In this document: in pieces, positions 7,601-15,326 of the stretch
Layout: each line of letters starts with the position of its first letter
How positions within the stretch are numbered: the stretch's first letter is position 1
Assembly: GCA_030066195.1 (NCBI GenBank)
Contig: JASJCB010000085.1
Location: forward strand, 1-52,242
Direction of reading: 5' to 3'
Length of the DNA stretch: 52,242 nt
Origin: Acidobacteriota bacterium
GTDB lineage: Bacteria; Acidobacteriota; Holophagae; Acanthopleuribacterales; Acanthopleuribacteraceae
The notes under the pieces: generated by a model
What the model saw: the letters and a program-made list of their open reading frames with translations, nothing else
The model's database searches: none
Told to the model about the DNA's origin: nothing
Position numbers and translations under genes: made by a program

Positions 7601-8680
7601 ATGTTTATAGACGAGCTGGAAATTTTTGTGCAAGCCGGTGACGGCGGCAACGGATGTGTCAGTTTCCGCAGGGAAAAATACGTCGAATTCGGCGGCCCCA
7701 ACGGCGGAGACGGCGGTAAGGGCGGTGATGTCATCATCCGGGTCAAGCCGGAATACAACACCCTGCTTCCGTTGCGCACCCAGAAGCACTATCGCGCCGG
7801 ACGCGGCGTCAACGGCAAGGGTTCCGATATGACCGGCGCCGACGGCCGCACCCGCATTCTGGAAGTACCGCGCGGCACCATCATTCGCGACCGCGATACG
7901 GGCACCATTATCGGCGACCTGACCGCCGCCGACGACCAGGTGATCGTTGCTCACGGCGGTCGCGGCGGCAAGGGCAACCGGCATTTCGCCACCGCGGCCA
8001 ATCGCGCGCCCAGGTTCGCCCAATCCGGCGAGGACGGCGAGGAGCTGTGGCTGAAGCTGGAATTGAAGATGATGGCCGATGTGGGCCTAGTGGGTTTTCC
8101 CAATGCGGGCAAGTCCACCCTCATCCGCAAGCTCTCTCACGCCCGGCCGAAGGTTGCCGAGTATCCCTTCACAACCCTCAAACCCAGTCTGGGAGTGGTC
8201 GGCGTGCACGGTTACAAGAGTTACGTGGTGGCCGATATCCCGGGAATCATCGAGGGCGCCCATAACGGCGCGGGTCTGGGTCTGCGCTTCCTCAAACACA
8301 TCGAGCGCACCGCGCTCTTACTGGTGATGATCGATCCCGGCGACCCCGAACGCGATGTACGGACCACCTACGAGGTTCTGCTGAATGAATTGAATTCCTT
8401 CAGCGAGCGCTTGCGCCGTAAGAGATACGCGGTCGCCTTTTCCAAAAGCGACCTGATTCACGACCGAGGCGACGAGGTGGCTGAACTGGCCGCTGAACTG
8501 AAGGCCGAACAGGTCCCTTGCTTCACCGTCAGTTCCATGAATGGTGAGGGCATGGAAGAATTGAAATACGCGCTTTATGATATGCTGACGGAGATACGGA
8601 CGGAAGAAGGCGCTCCCGCGCCTGTCATTGAAAAGGAAGAAACCGCGGGTCCCGCCCTGGACCCGCTGGACGAAATATGA
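7601..8680 (+). CDS. obgE: Obg-family GTPase (ObgE/CgtA)
   Basis: 359 residues. The Gly-rich Obg fold fills residues 1-158 (AGDGGNGCVSFRREKYVEFGGPNGGDGGKGGD, seen here in pieces). The G domain follows: G1 GFPNAGKST near 165, G3 DIPGIIEGAHNGAGLG near 212, and a short acidic C-terminal tail. Obg is a ribosome-associated GTPase acting in 50S assembly and stress and cell-cycle control, in keeping with its place after rplU-rpmA. The G4 motif, normally NKxD, reads SKSD here (AFSKSDL), so the Asn that helps guanine specificity is replaced by Ser. No strong ribosome binding site precedes the ATG. Confidence 0.96.
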   Translation: MFIDELEIFVQAGDGGNGCVSFRREKYVEFGGPNGGDGGKGGDVIIRVKPEYNTLLPLRTQKHYRAGRGVNGKGSDMTGADGRTRILEVPRGTIIRDRDTGTIIGDLTAADDQVIVAHGGRGGKGNRHFATAANRAPRFAQSGEDGEELWLKLELKMMADVGLVGFPNAGKSTLIRKLSHARPKVAEYPFTTLKPSLGVVGVHGYKSYVVADIPGIIEGAHNGAGLGLRFLKHIERTALLLVMIDPGDPERDVRTTYEVLLNELNSFSERLRRKRYAVAFSKSDLIHDRGDEVAELAAELKAEQVPCFTVSSMNGEGMEELKYALYDMLTEIRTEEGAPAPVIEKEETAGPALDPLDEI

Positions 8681-8701
8681 TGTCCCGGCAAGGAGAACCT
8701 G

Positions 8702-9061
8702 TTGGATACCCCTGACCTGATGAATATGATCACCTCGATCGCCGAGGAGTTCAAGGCGATCGACCTCACCGTCCTGGATGTTCGCGGAAGGTGTGATTTT
8801 GCCGATTTTTTCGTGGTGATGAGCGGCGCCTCCACCACCCATGTTCAATCGATCAGCGAAGAGCTCTATTACAAGTGCAAGCACGCGGGCGAACCCGCGC
8901 ACAGCTCCGAGGGCATGGCCGGCGGCGAGTGGTGCCTCTTGGATTTCGGCAACATCGTGGTTCACGTCTTCCACCCGGAAAAACGTCGTTTTTACGACCT
9001 GGAAAGCCTGTGGCAAAACCCTATCGGCCCACGTAGCGCCGCGGGCGAAGCCGAAGCCTGA
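8702..9061 (+). CDS. rsfS: Ribosomal silencing factor RsfS
   Basis: 119 residues from a TTG start at 8702 with AAGGAG at 8690-8695. The RsfS/Iojap/DUF143 core is clear: FKAIDLTVLDVRGRCDFADFFVV (in part), then GASTTHVQSISEEL, and EWCLLDFGNIVVHVFHPEKRRFYDLESLW at the C-terminal end (in part). RsfS binds L14 and blocks subunit joining in slow growth. It lies 21 bp after obgE and its stop overlaps the rlmH start, so all belong to one operon. Confidence 0.95.
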   Translation: MDTPDLMNMITSIAEEFKAIDLTVLDVRGRCDFADFFVVMSGASTTHVQSISEELYYKCKHAGEPAHSSEGMAGGEWCLLDFGNIVVHVFHPEKRRFYDLESLWQNPIGPRSAAGEAEA

Positions 9062-9531
9062 TGATGCGGCTGAAGCTCATCTGGGTCGGCCGGGAAAACC
9101 GACGCGACCCCGAGAGTGAGCTGTGCCGTCGTTACCGGGAACGCCTGCGCCCTCACGGGCGCCTGGAAGAAACCGTTATCAAGTCCGTTCAATCGGGCAA
9201 CACCGAAGAAACGCGCGAAAAAGAAAGTCGCAAGATATTGGATGCCCTGGATAGCCGCGATTTCGTGGTTCTCTGCGATGAACGCGGCAAGGGGCAGTCA
9301 TCGCCCGAACTTGCGCGCTTCCTGGAACAGCGTGAACGCGATGCCCGTCGCCCCGTCTGGATCATCGGCGGGGCCATGGGCGTCTCCGCAGCACTGCGAC
9401 AGCGCGCCGATTTTATGCTATCGTTATCCAAGATGACCTTGCCGCATGCGCTTGCACGTGTGGTCCTTTTGGAGCAGATCTACCGGGCATTCACCATCAA
9501 GGCGGGTCACCCCTACCATCACGAGGGTTGA
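9061..9531 (+). CDS. rlmH: 23S rRNA (pseudouridine1915-N3)-methyltransferase RlmH
   Basis: 156 residues, the usual RlmH size. The start ATG (9061) overlaps the rsfS TGA; a second ATG directly follows. SPOUT-fold trefoil signatures are visible: LCDERGKGQSSPELARFL, IIGGAMGVS (SAM-binding GG-x-x-G loop) and LSLSKMTLPHALARVVLLEQIYRA with the final GHPYHH tail. It methylates pseudouridine 1915 in helix 69 of 23S rRNA. Gene order rsfS-rlmH is conserved in many bacteria. Confidence 0.97.
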   Translation: MMRLKLIWVGRENRRDPESELCRRYRERLRPHGRLEETVIKSVQSGNTEETREKESRKILDALDSRDFVVLCDERGKGQSSPELARFLEQRERDARRPVWIIGGAMGVSAALRQRADFMLSLSKMTLPHALARVVLLEQIYRAFTIKAGHPYHHEG

Positions 9532-9534
9532 TCG

Positions 9535-10845
9535 ATGAAGCCTAAAACCGTACTGATTATCCTTGCAGTCACGCTGATTGTCCTCATTCCATATTTGTTC
9601 ATCCGCGAAAGCCAAAACCAGGATCTGCTCATGAACCAGTTCATCTATCTGGGTTATGAGTTCTCGGTGCTTCAGGGGTTCGTATTGACCCTGATCGTTT
9701 CCGTGTTGGCGCCGTGCCTTTACTTCACGGTCATCTATATGCGCCTGCTGAAACGCAATCGCGCTTTGCAAAAGGCCGAGAATGACTCCGGCAGTCAACG
9801 CGACTCCCGGCGCGAGGCCGCCGTTCTGCTGGCTCACGGCATGGCGCAGCAGGCCCTGGATAAAGTGAGCGGTCAGGAGGAGCCGGAAGCGCAACTGCTC
9901 GCGGCTCGGGCTAATTTGGCGCTGGGCAATGAGGAAGCGGCGGCGCCCTTGCTGGCCAAAGCTTTCGAAGAGGGCGGCAGCGACGAGGCCGGTTACCTGT
10001 TGGCCGAATGTTATCGCGGAACCGGCACGGCCGAGGTCGACGTCCTGATGCGCCTGACAGCCCGTTCGCCCGACAAGGCTCGGCGCGCCTACCTGATGCT
10101 GATGGAAACCTACGAGCGCAACGCCAATTGGAAGGGCGCACTGGACCTGGTCGCCGACATGCGCAATAAGGGCATGGACGCGCCGGAGCATAAGGTCCCG
10201 GCATATCGCTACGAGTGGGTGCGTGCTCAGGCCGCGGAACTGCCGCCCAAGAAAACCATCGAGGGTTATCAGCAGATTCTCAAGGAAGCACCGCATTTCG
10301 TACCCGCCAACCTGGGTCTGGGCGAGACCTATCTGGTCTCCGGGGCCATGGAGAAAGCCTTCCGCGTCTTCGAGCAGGCTTTTGAAAACACCGGTAATCC
10401 GGCCTTCCTGGATCGCTTGGAGCGTTTCTACCTGGACCAGGACCGACCCGAGGACGCCATTCAAATCTACCGTCAATTGCTTGTCAAACACGATACCCCC
10501 CTCATCCGCTACAAGCTGGGCAAGCTCTACTACCAGTTGGAAATGCTGGACGAAAGCCTGGAACAACTAGAACCACTTGCCAAACAACAGGATCTTCCGC
10601 CGGTCCTGGTCATGCTTGCCGAAATCAAGGCACGCCGCTTTCGTGCTGAAGAGGCCCTGGAGGACATGTTGCGGTTCGCCCGCAAACAACAGGCTCTTTC
10701 CGGGGAGTACGTCTGCGAAAACTGCGATACCCGCCATGCCGGTTGGTCCGCGCGCTGTGAGCATTGCGGTTATTGGGACCGCATTACCCACCTCGCGGCG
10801 CGCGTCAAAACGGAACTACCCGCCCAGGCGCCTCTTTACTATTGA
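9535..10845 (+). CDS. LapA/LapB-like membrane TPR protein with C-terminal zinc ribbon
   Basis: 436 residues. Two N-terminal membrane segments (about 5-22 and 46-70), with an intervening QFIYLGYEFSVLQGF stretch, resemble LapA (DUF1049). A cytoplasmic TPR solenoid follows (about 95-375, for example FVPANLGLGETYLVSGAMEKA). Residues about 388-410 form a rubredoxin-like knuckle, C-x2-C-x10-C-x2-C, as in E. coli LapB/YciM. In enterobacteria LapA and LapB are separate proteins that control LpxC turnover and LPS level; here both parts seem to be in one chain. The ATG at 9535 lies 3 bp after the rlmH stop and GAGGG is in the end of rlmH, so it closes that operon. Function as an LPS regulator is inference. 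Confidence 0.75.
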   Translation: MKPKTVLIILAVTLIVLIPYLFIRESQNQDLLMNQFIYLGYEFSVLQGFVLTLIVSVLAPCLYFTVIYMRLLKRNRALQKAENDSGSQRDSRREAAVLLAHGMAQQALDKVSGQEEPEAQLLAARANLALGNEEAAAPLLAKAFEEGGSDEAGYLLAECYRGTGTAEVDVLMRLTARSPDKARRAYLMLMETYERNANWKGALDLVADMRNKGMDAPEHKVPAYRYEWVRAQAAELPPKKTIEGYQQILKEAPHFVPANLGLGETYLVSGAMEKAFRVFEQAFENTGNPAFLDRLERFYLDQDRPEDAIQIYRQLLVKHDTPLIRYKLGKLYYQLEMLDESLEQLEPLAKQQDLPPVLVMLAEIKARRFRAEEALEDMLRFARKQQALSGEYVCENCDTRHAGWSARCEHCGYWDRITHLAARVKTELPAQAPLYY

Positions 10846-10920
10846 AGTAAGGGTTTCAAAATTGGGGCCGGACTTTCAAAAGCGGATGGTTTTGGATACG
10901 TCCAGATGCTAAGCGAATCC

Positions 10921-11557
10921 GCCAATGGGCGATGATTTGCATTGCAATCAACCGCTGTGTAAGTTGATGGGGCAGCAGGGCTTTCACTACATCCTGGTTT
11001 GCAAGCCCAAGTCTCACAACTCCCTCTATGAGTGGATCGATGGTACAGCGCCTGGTCATCAAAAAAAGAAGGGGCAAGCGACATCAGTTGGAAGTCAATA
11101 AAGTCCCTCTACGAGGAACAGAGGACGCCATTGAGGTCAACTGGTGTGAACTGACCATCACCGACAAAGACGGCCGTGTAACTTATCGCAATGCTTGGGT
11201 AAGCGATCACCCCCTCAGCGAAGCAAACGTCGTTAGTTTTCCAAGGCTGCCGGGGCTCGGTGGAAGATTGAAAACGAGAACAACAATGTGTTGAAAACCA
11301 AAGGCTATCATCTTGCCCACAATTTCGGCCATGGAAAGAAGAGCCTGGCTGCCGTACCGGCGACAATGAACCTTCTCGCCTTCTTTTTCCACACTCTGCT
11401 GGATTTGCTGAACAAGAAATACCAAGTTATTCGTGATAAGGTCGGTTCATGGAGATCTTTCTTTAATGATATCCCAGCTCTGGTGCGTTATCTTTATTTC
11501 GAATCCTGGGATAGATTGTTCGACTTCATGATTGAAAGCCTGGAGATCCAGCTTTAG
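10921..11557 (+). pseudogene. Decayed IS4-like DDE transposase (C-terminal part, two frameshifts)
   Basis: Three consecutive pieces in different frames form one transposase C-terminal half. Piece 1 (about 10921-11098) has GDDLHCNQPLCKLMGQQGF and ILVCKPKSHNSLYEW, with the DD typical of this group. Piece 2 (about 11046-11240) has KKRRGKRHQLEVNKV and WVSDHPLSEANVV. Piece 3 (about 11243-11557) has ARWKIENENNNVLKTKGYHL and HNFGHGKKSL, including the catalytic-type Glu region, and ends at TAG. Frame changes fall near 11050 and 11240. The N-terminal half is missing, and a stop lies just before piece 1. It sits between the lapAB-like gene and the tonB-like gene as an inactive remnant. Family naming is from memory of the motif pattern. 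Confidence 0.8.
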
Positions 11558-11575
11558 GAAAGGTCGGCTTGGTTT

Positions 11576-11589
11576 TTATTCGCGAATAA
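11576..11589. promoter_or_regulatory. Perfect palindrome TTATTCGCGAATAA
   Basis: A 14-bp perfect palindrome just downstream of the transposase remnant. It shares its core with two palindromes at 13058-13073 and 13086-13106, so it may be one site of a DNA-binding protein; alternatively it derives from the element end. Confidence 0.35.
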
Positions 11590-11767
11590 TAAGAAGCACC
11601 ATCTCAGGTATATGCCGGCTCCGTTCATCGGCTAACGCCTGGGACCAAGCGAAAATAAACTCACTGACTCCCTCCACGGCTCGGTCCTTTAGTCTCCTCT
11701 AGTCCAAATTTAGAATTGCTGAATGGCAAGAGCTGCGACCTCTCGCCGGGTCACCGACGTTGAAACC

Positions 11768-11793
11768 AAAAAAGGGGCGGCAGTTGCCGCCCC
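11768..11793 (-). terminator. Rho-independent terminator of the tonB-like gene
   Basis: GGGGCGGCA (11774-11782) and TGCCGCCCC (11785-11793) form a GC-rich stem. On the minus strand it is followed by six T residues (complement of 11768-11773). It lies 37 bp after the stop of the minus-strand gene ending at 11830. Confidence 0.85.
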
Positions 11794-11829
11794 GCAAGAT
11801 GTTGGACTCAGGATCCGCTTGCTTGTTTC

Positions 11830-12807
11830 TTAAATACCCATTCCCTCGTTGGAGATGATGAAGTCGATCTTCAGGTTCATGATGACGTCGGCGGGCCGAT
11901 CATTGACCTTGCCCGGCAGGAATTGCCACTGGCGGACAGCGGCGGCGGCGGCTTCTTCAAAGCCGAACTTGCCTTGCGCCAGTCCCCTGAGGATCTTGAT
12001 GTTGTCAACCGAGCCGTTCTTGCGCAGAACCGCTTCCAGGATCACGTATCCGGTGATCTTGACTTTGACAGCTTTCGGCGGATAGACGGGCATGACCCGC
12101 TTAATGATGATCGGCGGCTCAACACCAACCATGCCCACGCGGGCAATGCGTTCTTCGGGGGGCGGCGGGGGAGCATCGGGGATGCCGATTTCCCAGTCGT
12201 CCGTGGGTAGGAAGTCCGGTTCGGGCGGGGCTTCCGCTTCTACGATGGGTTCCGGTTCGTCCGGCGTCAGGTCCGGCATGGGAACCTTACGGGTTTTTCT
12301 TTTCAGGCGCTTGACCTGCTCAAGGGGCATATCCGGCGGGGGACGCAGGACCTTTCTCTTCTGCGGCATGATCTCCCGTTCCATCTTAACCACATTATGG
12401 TCGGCCTTCCAGCCGGGCATCCAGATCAGAGCGAGAACCATGTAAAGGGCCATGCACCACGCCAGTTTGAAATAGGAATTCTGCTCGGTATCGAAGGCCA
12501 TATGAATCAGGTCTTCTTCGTCGAGTGCGTGCGCGGGTAATACGACGAGCTTGCCTCGGGCCTCGACCCATTCATCTTCGTTGTCGCGTTCGGGCAATAC
12601 AGGCTCTTTGCCTCTTGCCGCCTGCCATTCATCTTCGCCCGAGTGTTCCGGAAGAATCAGGGGCTTGTCTTTGGCTGCTTCCCAAGTATCGTCTTTGGGG
12701 CGGTCGGGAAGAATGGGAGCTTGACTTCCGGCTTCCCGTGTCGCCGCGTCCGGGCGATCAGGGAGGATGAGCCTGGAGTCATTGTCTTTGTGAGAACCCT
12801 TTTGCAT
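11830..12807 (-). CDS. TonB-like energy-transducing protein with N-terminal LP-repeat domain
   Basis: 325 residues with GAGGAGG about 6 nt before the ATG. Residues 1-95 are cytoplasmic and contain five repeats of 18-19 residues built on [IVL]LPxR/H...D-x-W-E-A-A/R-x-K, with LP at 15, 33, 52, 71 and 90. A single membrane segment follows (about 113-130). A Pro/Glu/Lys-rich periplasmic linker (about 140-225) leads to a TonB C-terminal domain (about 235-320: VMPVYPPKAVKVKITGYVIL, then AAAAAVRQWQFLPGKVNDRP). TonB proteins transmit proton-motive force to outer-membrane receptors, but those usually have only a short cytoplasmic N-terminus. No exbB/exbD or receptor gene is nearby. The terminator is at 11768-11793. 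Confidence 0.85.
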   Translation of the reverse strand: MQKGSHKDNDSRLILPDRPDAATREAGSQAPILPDRPKDDTWEAAKDKPLILPEHSGEDEWQAARGKEPVLPERDNEDEWVEARGKLVVLPAHALDEEDLIHMAFDTEQNSYFKLAWCMALYMVLALIWMPGWKADHNVVKMEREIMPQKRKVLRPPPDMPLEQVKRLKRKTRKVPMPDLTPDEPEPIVEAEAPPEPDFLPTDDWEIGIPDAPPPPPEERIARVGMVGVEPPIIIKRVMPVYPPKAVKVKITGYVILEAVLRKNGSVDNIKILRGLAQGKFGFEEAAAAAVRQWQFLPGKVNDRPADVIMNLKIDFIISNEGMGI

Positions 12808-12962
12808 GGCTACCTCCTCAATACCTGTCTACATACGCCATCGATTTCATGGCAATGGTGGCGGTATCTTTTGTTTTTTAGTTTGGCAAAAACCGTACCA
12901 TAGATTGCGCCATGGATAAAAACCGTTGTCGGCCAGTGGTTTCCGTCGGATAGTGCGAGATA

Positions 12963-13002
12963 TTCCCCAATAATCCTGGGGATTATGGCTCAGTTTGGGG
13001 AA
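12963..13002. promoter_or_regulatory. Nested inverted repeat with TTCCCCAA/TTGGGGAA arms
   Basis: Outer arms of 8 bp at 12963-12970 and 12995-13002 surround an inner perfect 7-bp inverted repeat with a 3-bp centre (12970-12986). TTCCCC...GGGGAA arms also occur as a pair at 41933-41967, before the His/Asp-rich protein gene. Confidence 0.4.
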
Positions 13003-13057
13003 ATTTTCCGGAAAGGGTGCGGAAAGCGGTCGCTCGGGCCGGCGAAAAACGGCTATA

Positions 13058-13106
13058 TTTATTCGTGAATAAATTCAAAGCCATAATTTTATTCGCGAAG
13101 TAAAAT
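13058..13106. promoter_or_regulatory. Two TTTATTCG-type palindromes (putative operators)
   Basis: TTTATTCGTGAATAAA (13058-13073) is a 16-bp palindrome with one central mismatch. ATTTTATTCGCGAAGTAAAAT, given here as site 13086-13106, is the same palindrome with one inserted base. Centres are about 30 bp (roughly three helical turns) apart and lie just upstream of the TATAAT at 13122-13127. The spacing suits a dimeric regulator binding one face of the DNA, which is inference. Confidence 0.4.
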
Positions 13107-13204
13107 ATTTTCAGGCACTTATATAATCACAGCACCGTTTAAACCTTTCTCTCTCTAAAATAAATAACGGCCTTAAGATTTGGGGGCAATCCCCTCGCAA
13201 GGAT

Positions 13205-13966
13205 TTGAGTTTGGTGAAGAAGCCGGGTCGGCCCATGCGTTATGGACCCTTTATCCTGAACTTGGACGACCGGGAAATATACGCCGTGGATACCGTGGTG
13301 GAAGCCGCCCGTAAGAAGGGTCTGTTCCGCAGGCCTCCTTATAATGAAGTAACCTACGGCGAGGCGCGCCGCAAGGCGTTTGACGCCCTGAGCAAATTCC
13401 GAAAAAAGAATATGCCCGACGAGCCGGACGGCAGGGTGATGGACCGCCACCAGGTTCCCACCGACGGCTGGTACGGCTGGCGCTGGAAACGAGCGCTGCC
13501 TCATGTTTTCCAACAAGCCTATGAATTCCCCGAGCAGCCCCCGGTGGAATCGGAAGCTCAGACCGACGATCGCGAAGAACCAAGAGAAGAAACGGAAACG
13601 AAACGTCACAAGTTTGTCCTCCCGGGTTTTCCGGTGCTGGTACCGCTCGCCTTGATGGGATTGACTTTGTTTTTCTGGTTTCGTTCCTGGTCGGTCAAAA
13701 CCGCGCTGAGTCGAAACCGAATCGACATTGCTCGGCTGCTGGACCGGGTTCGCGAGGACGCATCCTACCACGGCACCGCTGCTTCCGAGTTACGGCGCAA
13801 CTTTCTGGCTCAAACCGATGAGCGCCTGCGCCACCAATACTATCAGGCATTGAAGGACCTGGAAGAACTCGGGACCGCGGACGACGCACGGCCCCGAGCG
13901 GTTATGCCGACCCCCTTCGAGTCCTGGGGACCGGTCGATGTGATTTCACTACGGGAGCTTCCCTAG
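13205..13966 (+). CDS. Uncharacterised single-pass membrane protein
   Basis: 253 residues from TTG at 13205 (TTG 13211 or GTG 13214 are possible starts relative to AAGGA at 13199-13203). The N-terminal half (about 1-105) is basic and aromatic with no family I recognise. An acidic linker (about 115-135, rich in E/D/T) leads to one hydrophobic segment (about 138-160, VLVPLALMGLTLFFWF). A C-terminal helical region follows, rich in Arg and Asp (about 165-225). The divergent palindrome-rich promoter region and its acidic linker suggest a regulated membrane protein. No function is assigned. Confidence 0.65.
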   Translation: MSLVKKPGRPMRYGPFILNLDDREIYAVDTVVEAARKKGLFRRPPYNEVTYGEARRKAFDALSKFRKKNMPDEPDGRVMDRHQVPTDGWYGWRWKRALPHVFQQAYEFPEQPPVESEAQTDDREEPREETETKRHKFVLPGFPVLVPLALMGLTLFFWFRSWSVKTALSRNRIDIARLLDRVREDASYHGTAASELRRNFLAQTDERLRHQYYQALKDLEELGTADDARPRAVMPTPFESWGPVDVISLRELP

Positions 13967-13968
13967 GA

Positions 13969-14097
13969 TCAGGATTCATCGCCGTAGCTGGGCATGGGCG
14001 GGGGATCGCTGCCGCCGCTGACGGGATGACCATCGGGGACGCCGGGAACCGAATCGTCTTTTTTCTCTTCTTCTTTTTTGGTTTTTTCTTCAGCCAT
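13969..14097 (-). CDS. 42-residue charged/Pro-Gly peptide coupled to a TPR gene
   Basis: ATG at 14097 directly abuts the TAA stop of the upstream TPR gene (stop 14098-14100). It is preceded by AAGGAGAAG within that gene's last codons, spacing 6-7 nt, so coupling is likely. The product starts MAEEKTKKEEEKKDD, a highly charged stretch, and then has a Val/Pro/Gly/Ser-rich half (PGVPDGHPVSGGSDPPP) ending in SYGDES. There is no signal peptide, membrane segment or cysteine. The strong ribosome binding site and exact abutment support a real gene. I do not recognise the family. Confidence 0.6.
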   Translation of the reverse strand: MAEEKTKKEEEKKDDSVPGVPDGHPVSGGSDPPPMPSYGDES

Positions 14098-15048
14098 TTA
14101 CTTCTCCTTTCTTCCAGAGTTTCCTGCCTTTTGGCAGGGGTAATTCATGACAAACTTCAAGTCATAAAGTAAAAATTTGTTTTGTTGGTTATCGATCCAA
14201 TTAGAAACAGTGTTGTATAGAGCTTGGTAGGGTAAACCTTGACATCTGTTATAGAGAATACGACAAAGGTAATGATAATACTTTTCCGCGCTGGTGTTTT
14301 TGTGGCTTTCCAGTATTTTGCTTGCTTCTGTCAGGTAAGTAAGTGCTTCTTTAGAGCGCCCGGTTACGATGGCATACAAGGCCATGTTGTCCAGCGCCAC
14401 GGCTTCTCCTAATCGATTTCCGGCCTCACGGTAGATCGCCAGCGCCTCTTTGCTGAACTGGAAAGCTTTGTCATACTCCTTGCGCTGCGCGGCCAGTTTT
14501 TTCCGCAAGATGTAGTAGTAATCCAGCGGTAGCCCGGCCTTCCGGTTGGTCTCCAATGCCTGGTTCAAAAACTGGTCCGCCCCCTCCTGATCCTTGGACA
14601 TAATGGAAACATGAGCCAGACCCAGTCTGGTTTTATAAAGGTTTCGACAGTCTTTGAGAGATTCGTAGGCGCCGTGGGCGCTGCCTAAATGTCGGAAGGC
14701 CTCCGCGTATTGCCCCCGGGAGGTTGCGATATGACCCAACAGGTACTGACAGTGCGCCCGGATATGTACGCTCTTACTCTCGCTCAGCAGGTAGCGGCAG
14801 GTTTGAACAGCCTTGTCGTAGTGTCCGTCCAGGAACTCGGTCCATGCGGTTCCGAAGAGGGCATGCGTCCCGCCGTTCTTTCGGACCAGATCCGTGAAGT
14901 ATTGCCTGGCCGCATCGGCGCCCTGAGTTTCCAGAATTTGATTGCCCCGTTCATAACTCTTGGGTGTATCGGTATCGATCTGGACAATCAACAAGACCGT
15001 CGCCGCGGACATAGTAGTAATTATTAAGAGAGCAAGCCGTTTCATCAT
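14098..15048 (-). CDS. Exported or membrane-anchored TPR-repeat protein
   Basis: 316 residues; ATG at 15048 or 15045, with no strong ribosome binding site before either. Residues 1-22 form a signal peptide or anchor (MMKRLALLIITTMSAATVLL). Six or more TPR pairs follow (HYDKAVQTCRYLLSESK, RGQYAEAFRHLGSAHGAYESL in part, NRLGEAVALDNMALYAI in part). No output domain is present. Base composition is lower in GC than neighbours, especially in the upstream 280 bp, which may mean recent acquisition. It is followed without a gap by the 42-residue peptide gene. Confidence 0.8.
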   Translation of the reverse strand: MMKRLALLIITTMSAATVLLIVQIDTDTPKSYERGNQILETQGADAARQYFTDLVRKNGGTHALFGTAWTEFLDGHYDKAVQTCRYLLSESKSVHIRAHCQYLLGHIATSRGQYAEAFRHLGSAHGAYESLKDCRNLYKTRLGLAHVSIMSKDQEGADQFLNQALETNRKAGLPLDYYYILRKKLAAQRKEYDKAFQFSKEALAIYREAGNRLGEAVALDNMALYAIVTGRSKEALTYLTEASKILESHKNTSAEKYYHYLCRILYNRCQGLPYQALYNTVSNWIDNQQNKFLLYDLKFVMNYPCQKAGNSGRKEK

Positions 15049-15326
15049 GTTGCAACCATACCATAAAATGACTACTTAATGATTGCAATTTCGGCGATAA
15101 AAAATATTTTATAATAGTATCTTTATGAAGTTTAACAAAAACATTGTGCCTACATATTTTGTTTTAGCAGTTAAAAGATATATGCATATGTGTTGTTCTG
15201 CTTTGGGACCGCCGGGGCAGGGCTGTTCGTTCATCTTCAGCCTCGTCACAAGGTTTTGAACTGATTTGAACCCATATTTCGTTATATTTATGAGAACACA
15301 TGCCCGGACCCGACTAGAGGAGCCGG

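Larger units (their letters stand above)
12808..13204. other. 397-bp divergent intergenic region rich in palindromes
   Basis: It separates the minus-strand tonB-like gene from a plus-strand membrane protein gene. It holds a nested inverted repeat: TTCCCCAA (12963-12970) and TTGGGGAA (12995-13002) enclosing ATAATCC-TGG-GGATTAT (12970-12986). It also holds two palindromes at 13058-13073 and 13086-13106, and a TATAAT at 13122-13127. No gene is seen; it is AT-rich on the right side, as expected for a control region. Confidence 0.6.

Noticed and set aside
15125..15259. 44-residue frame in the AT-rich region before the deoxyribosyltransferase-like gene
   Set aside because: No ribosome binding site and no family signs; likely chance.
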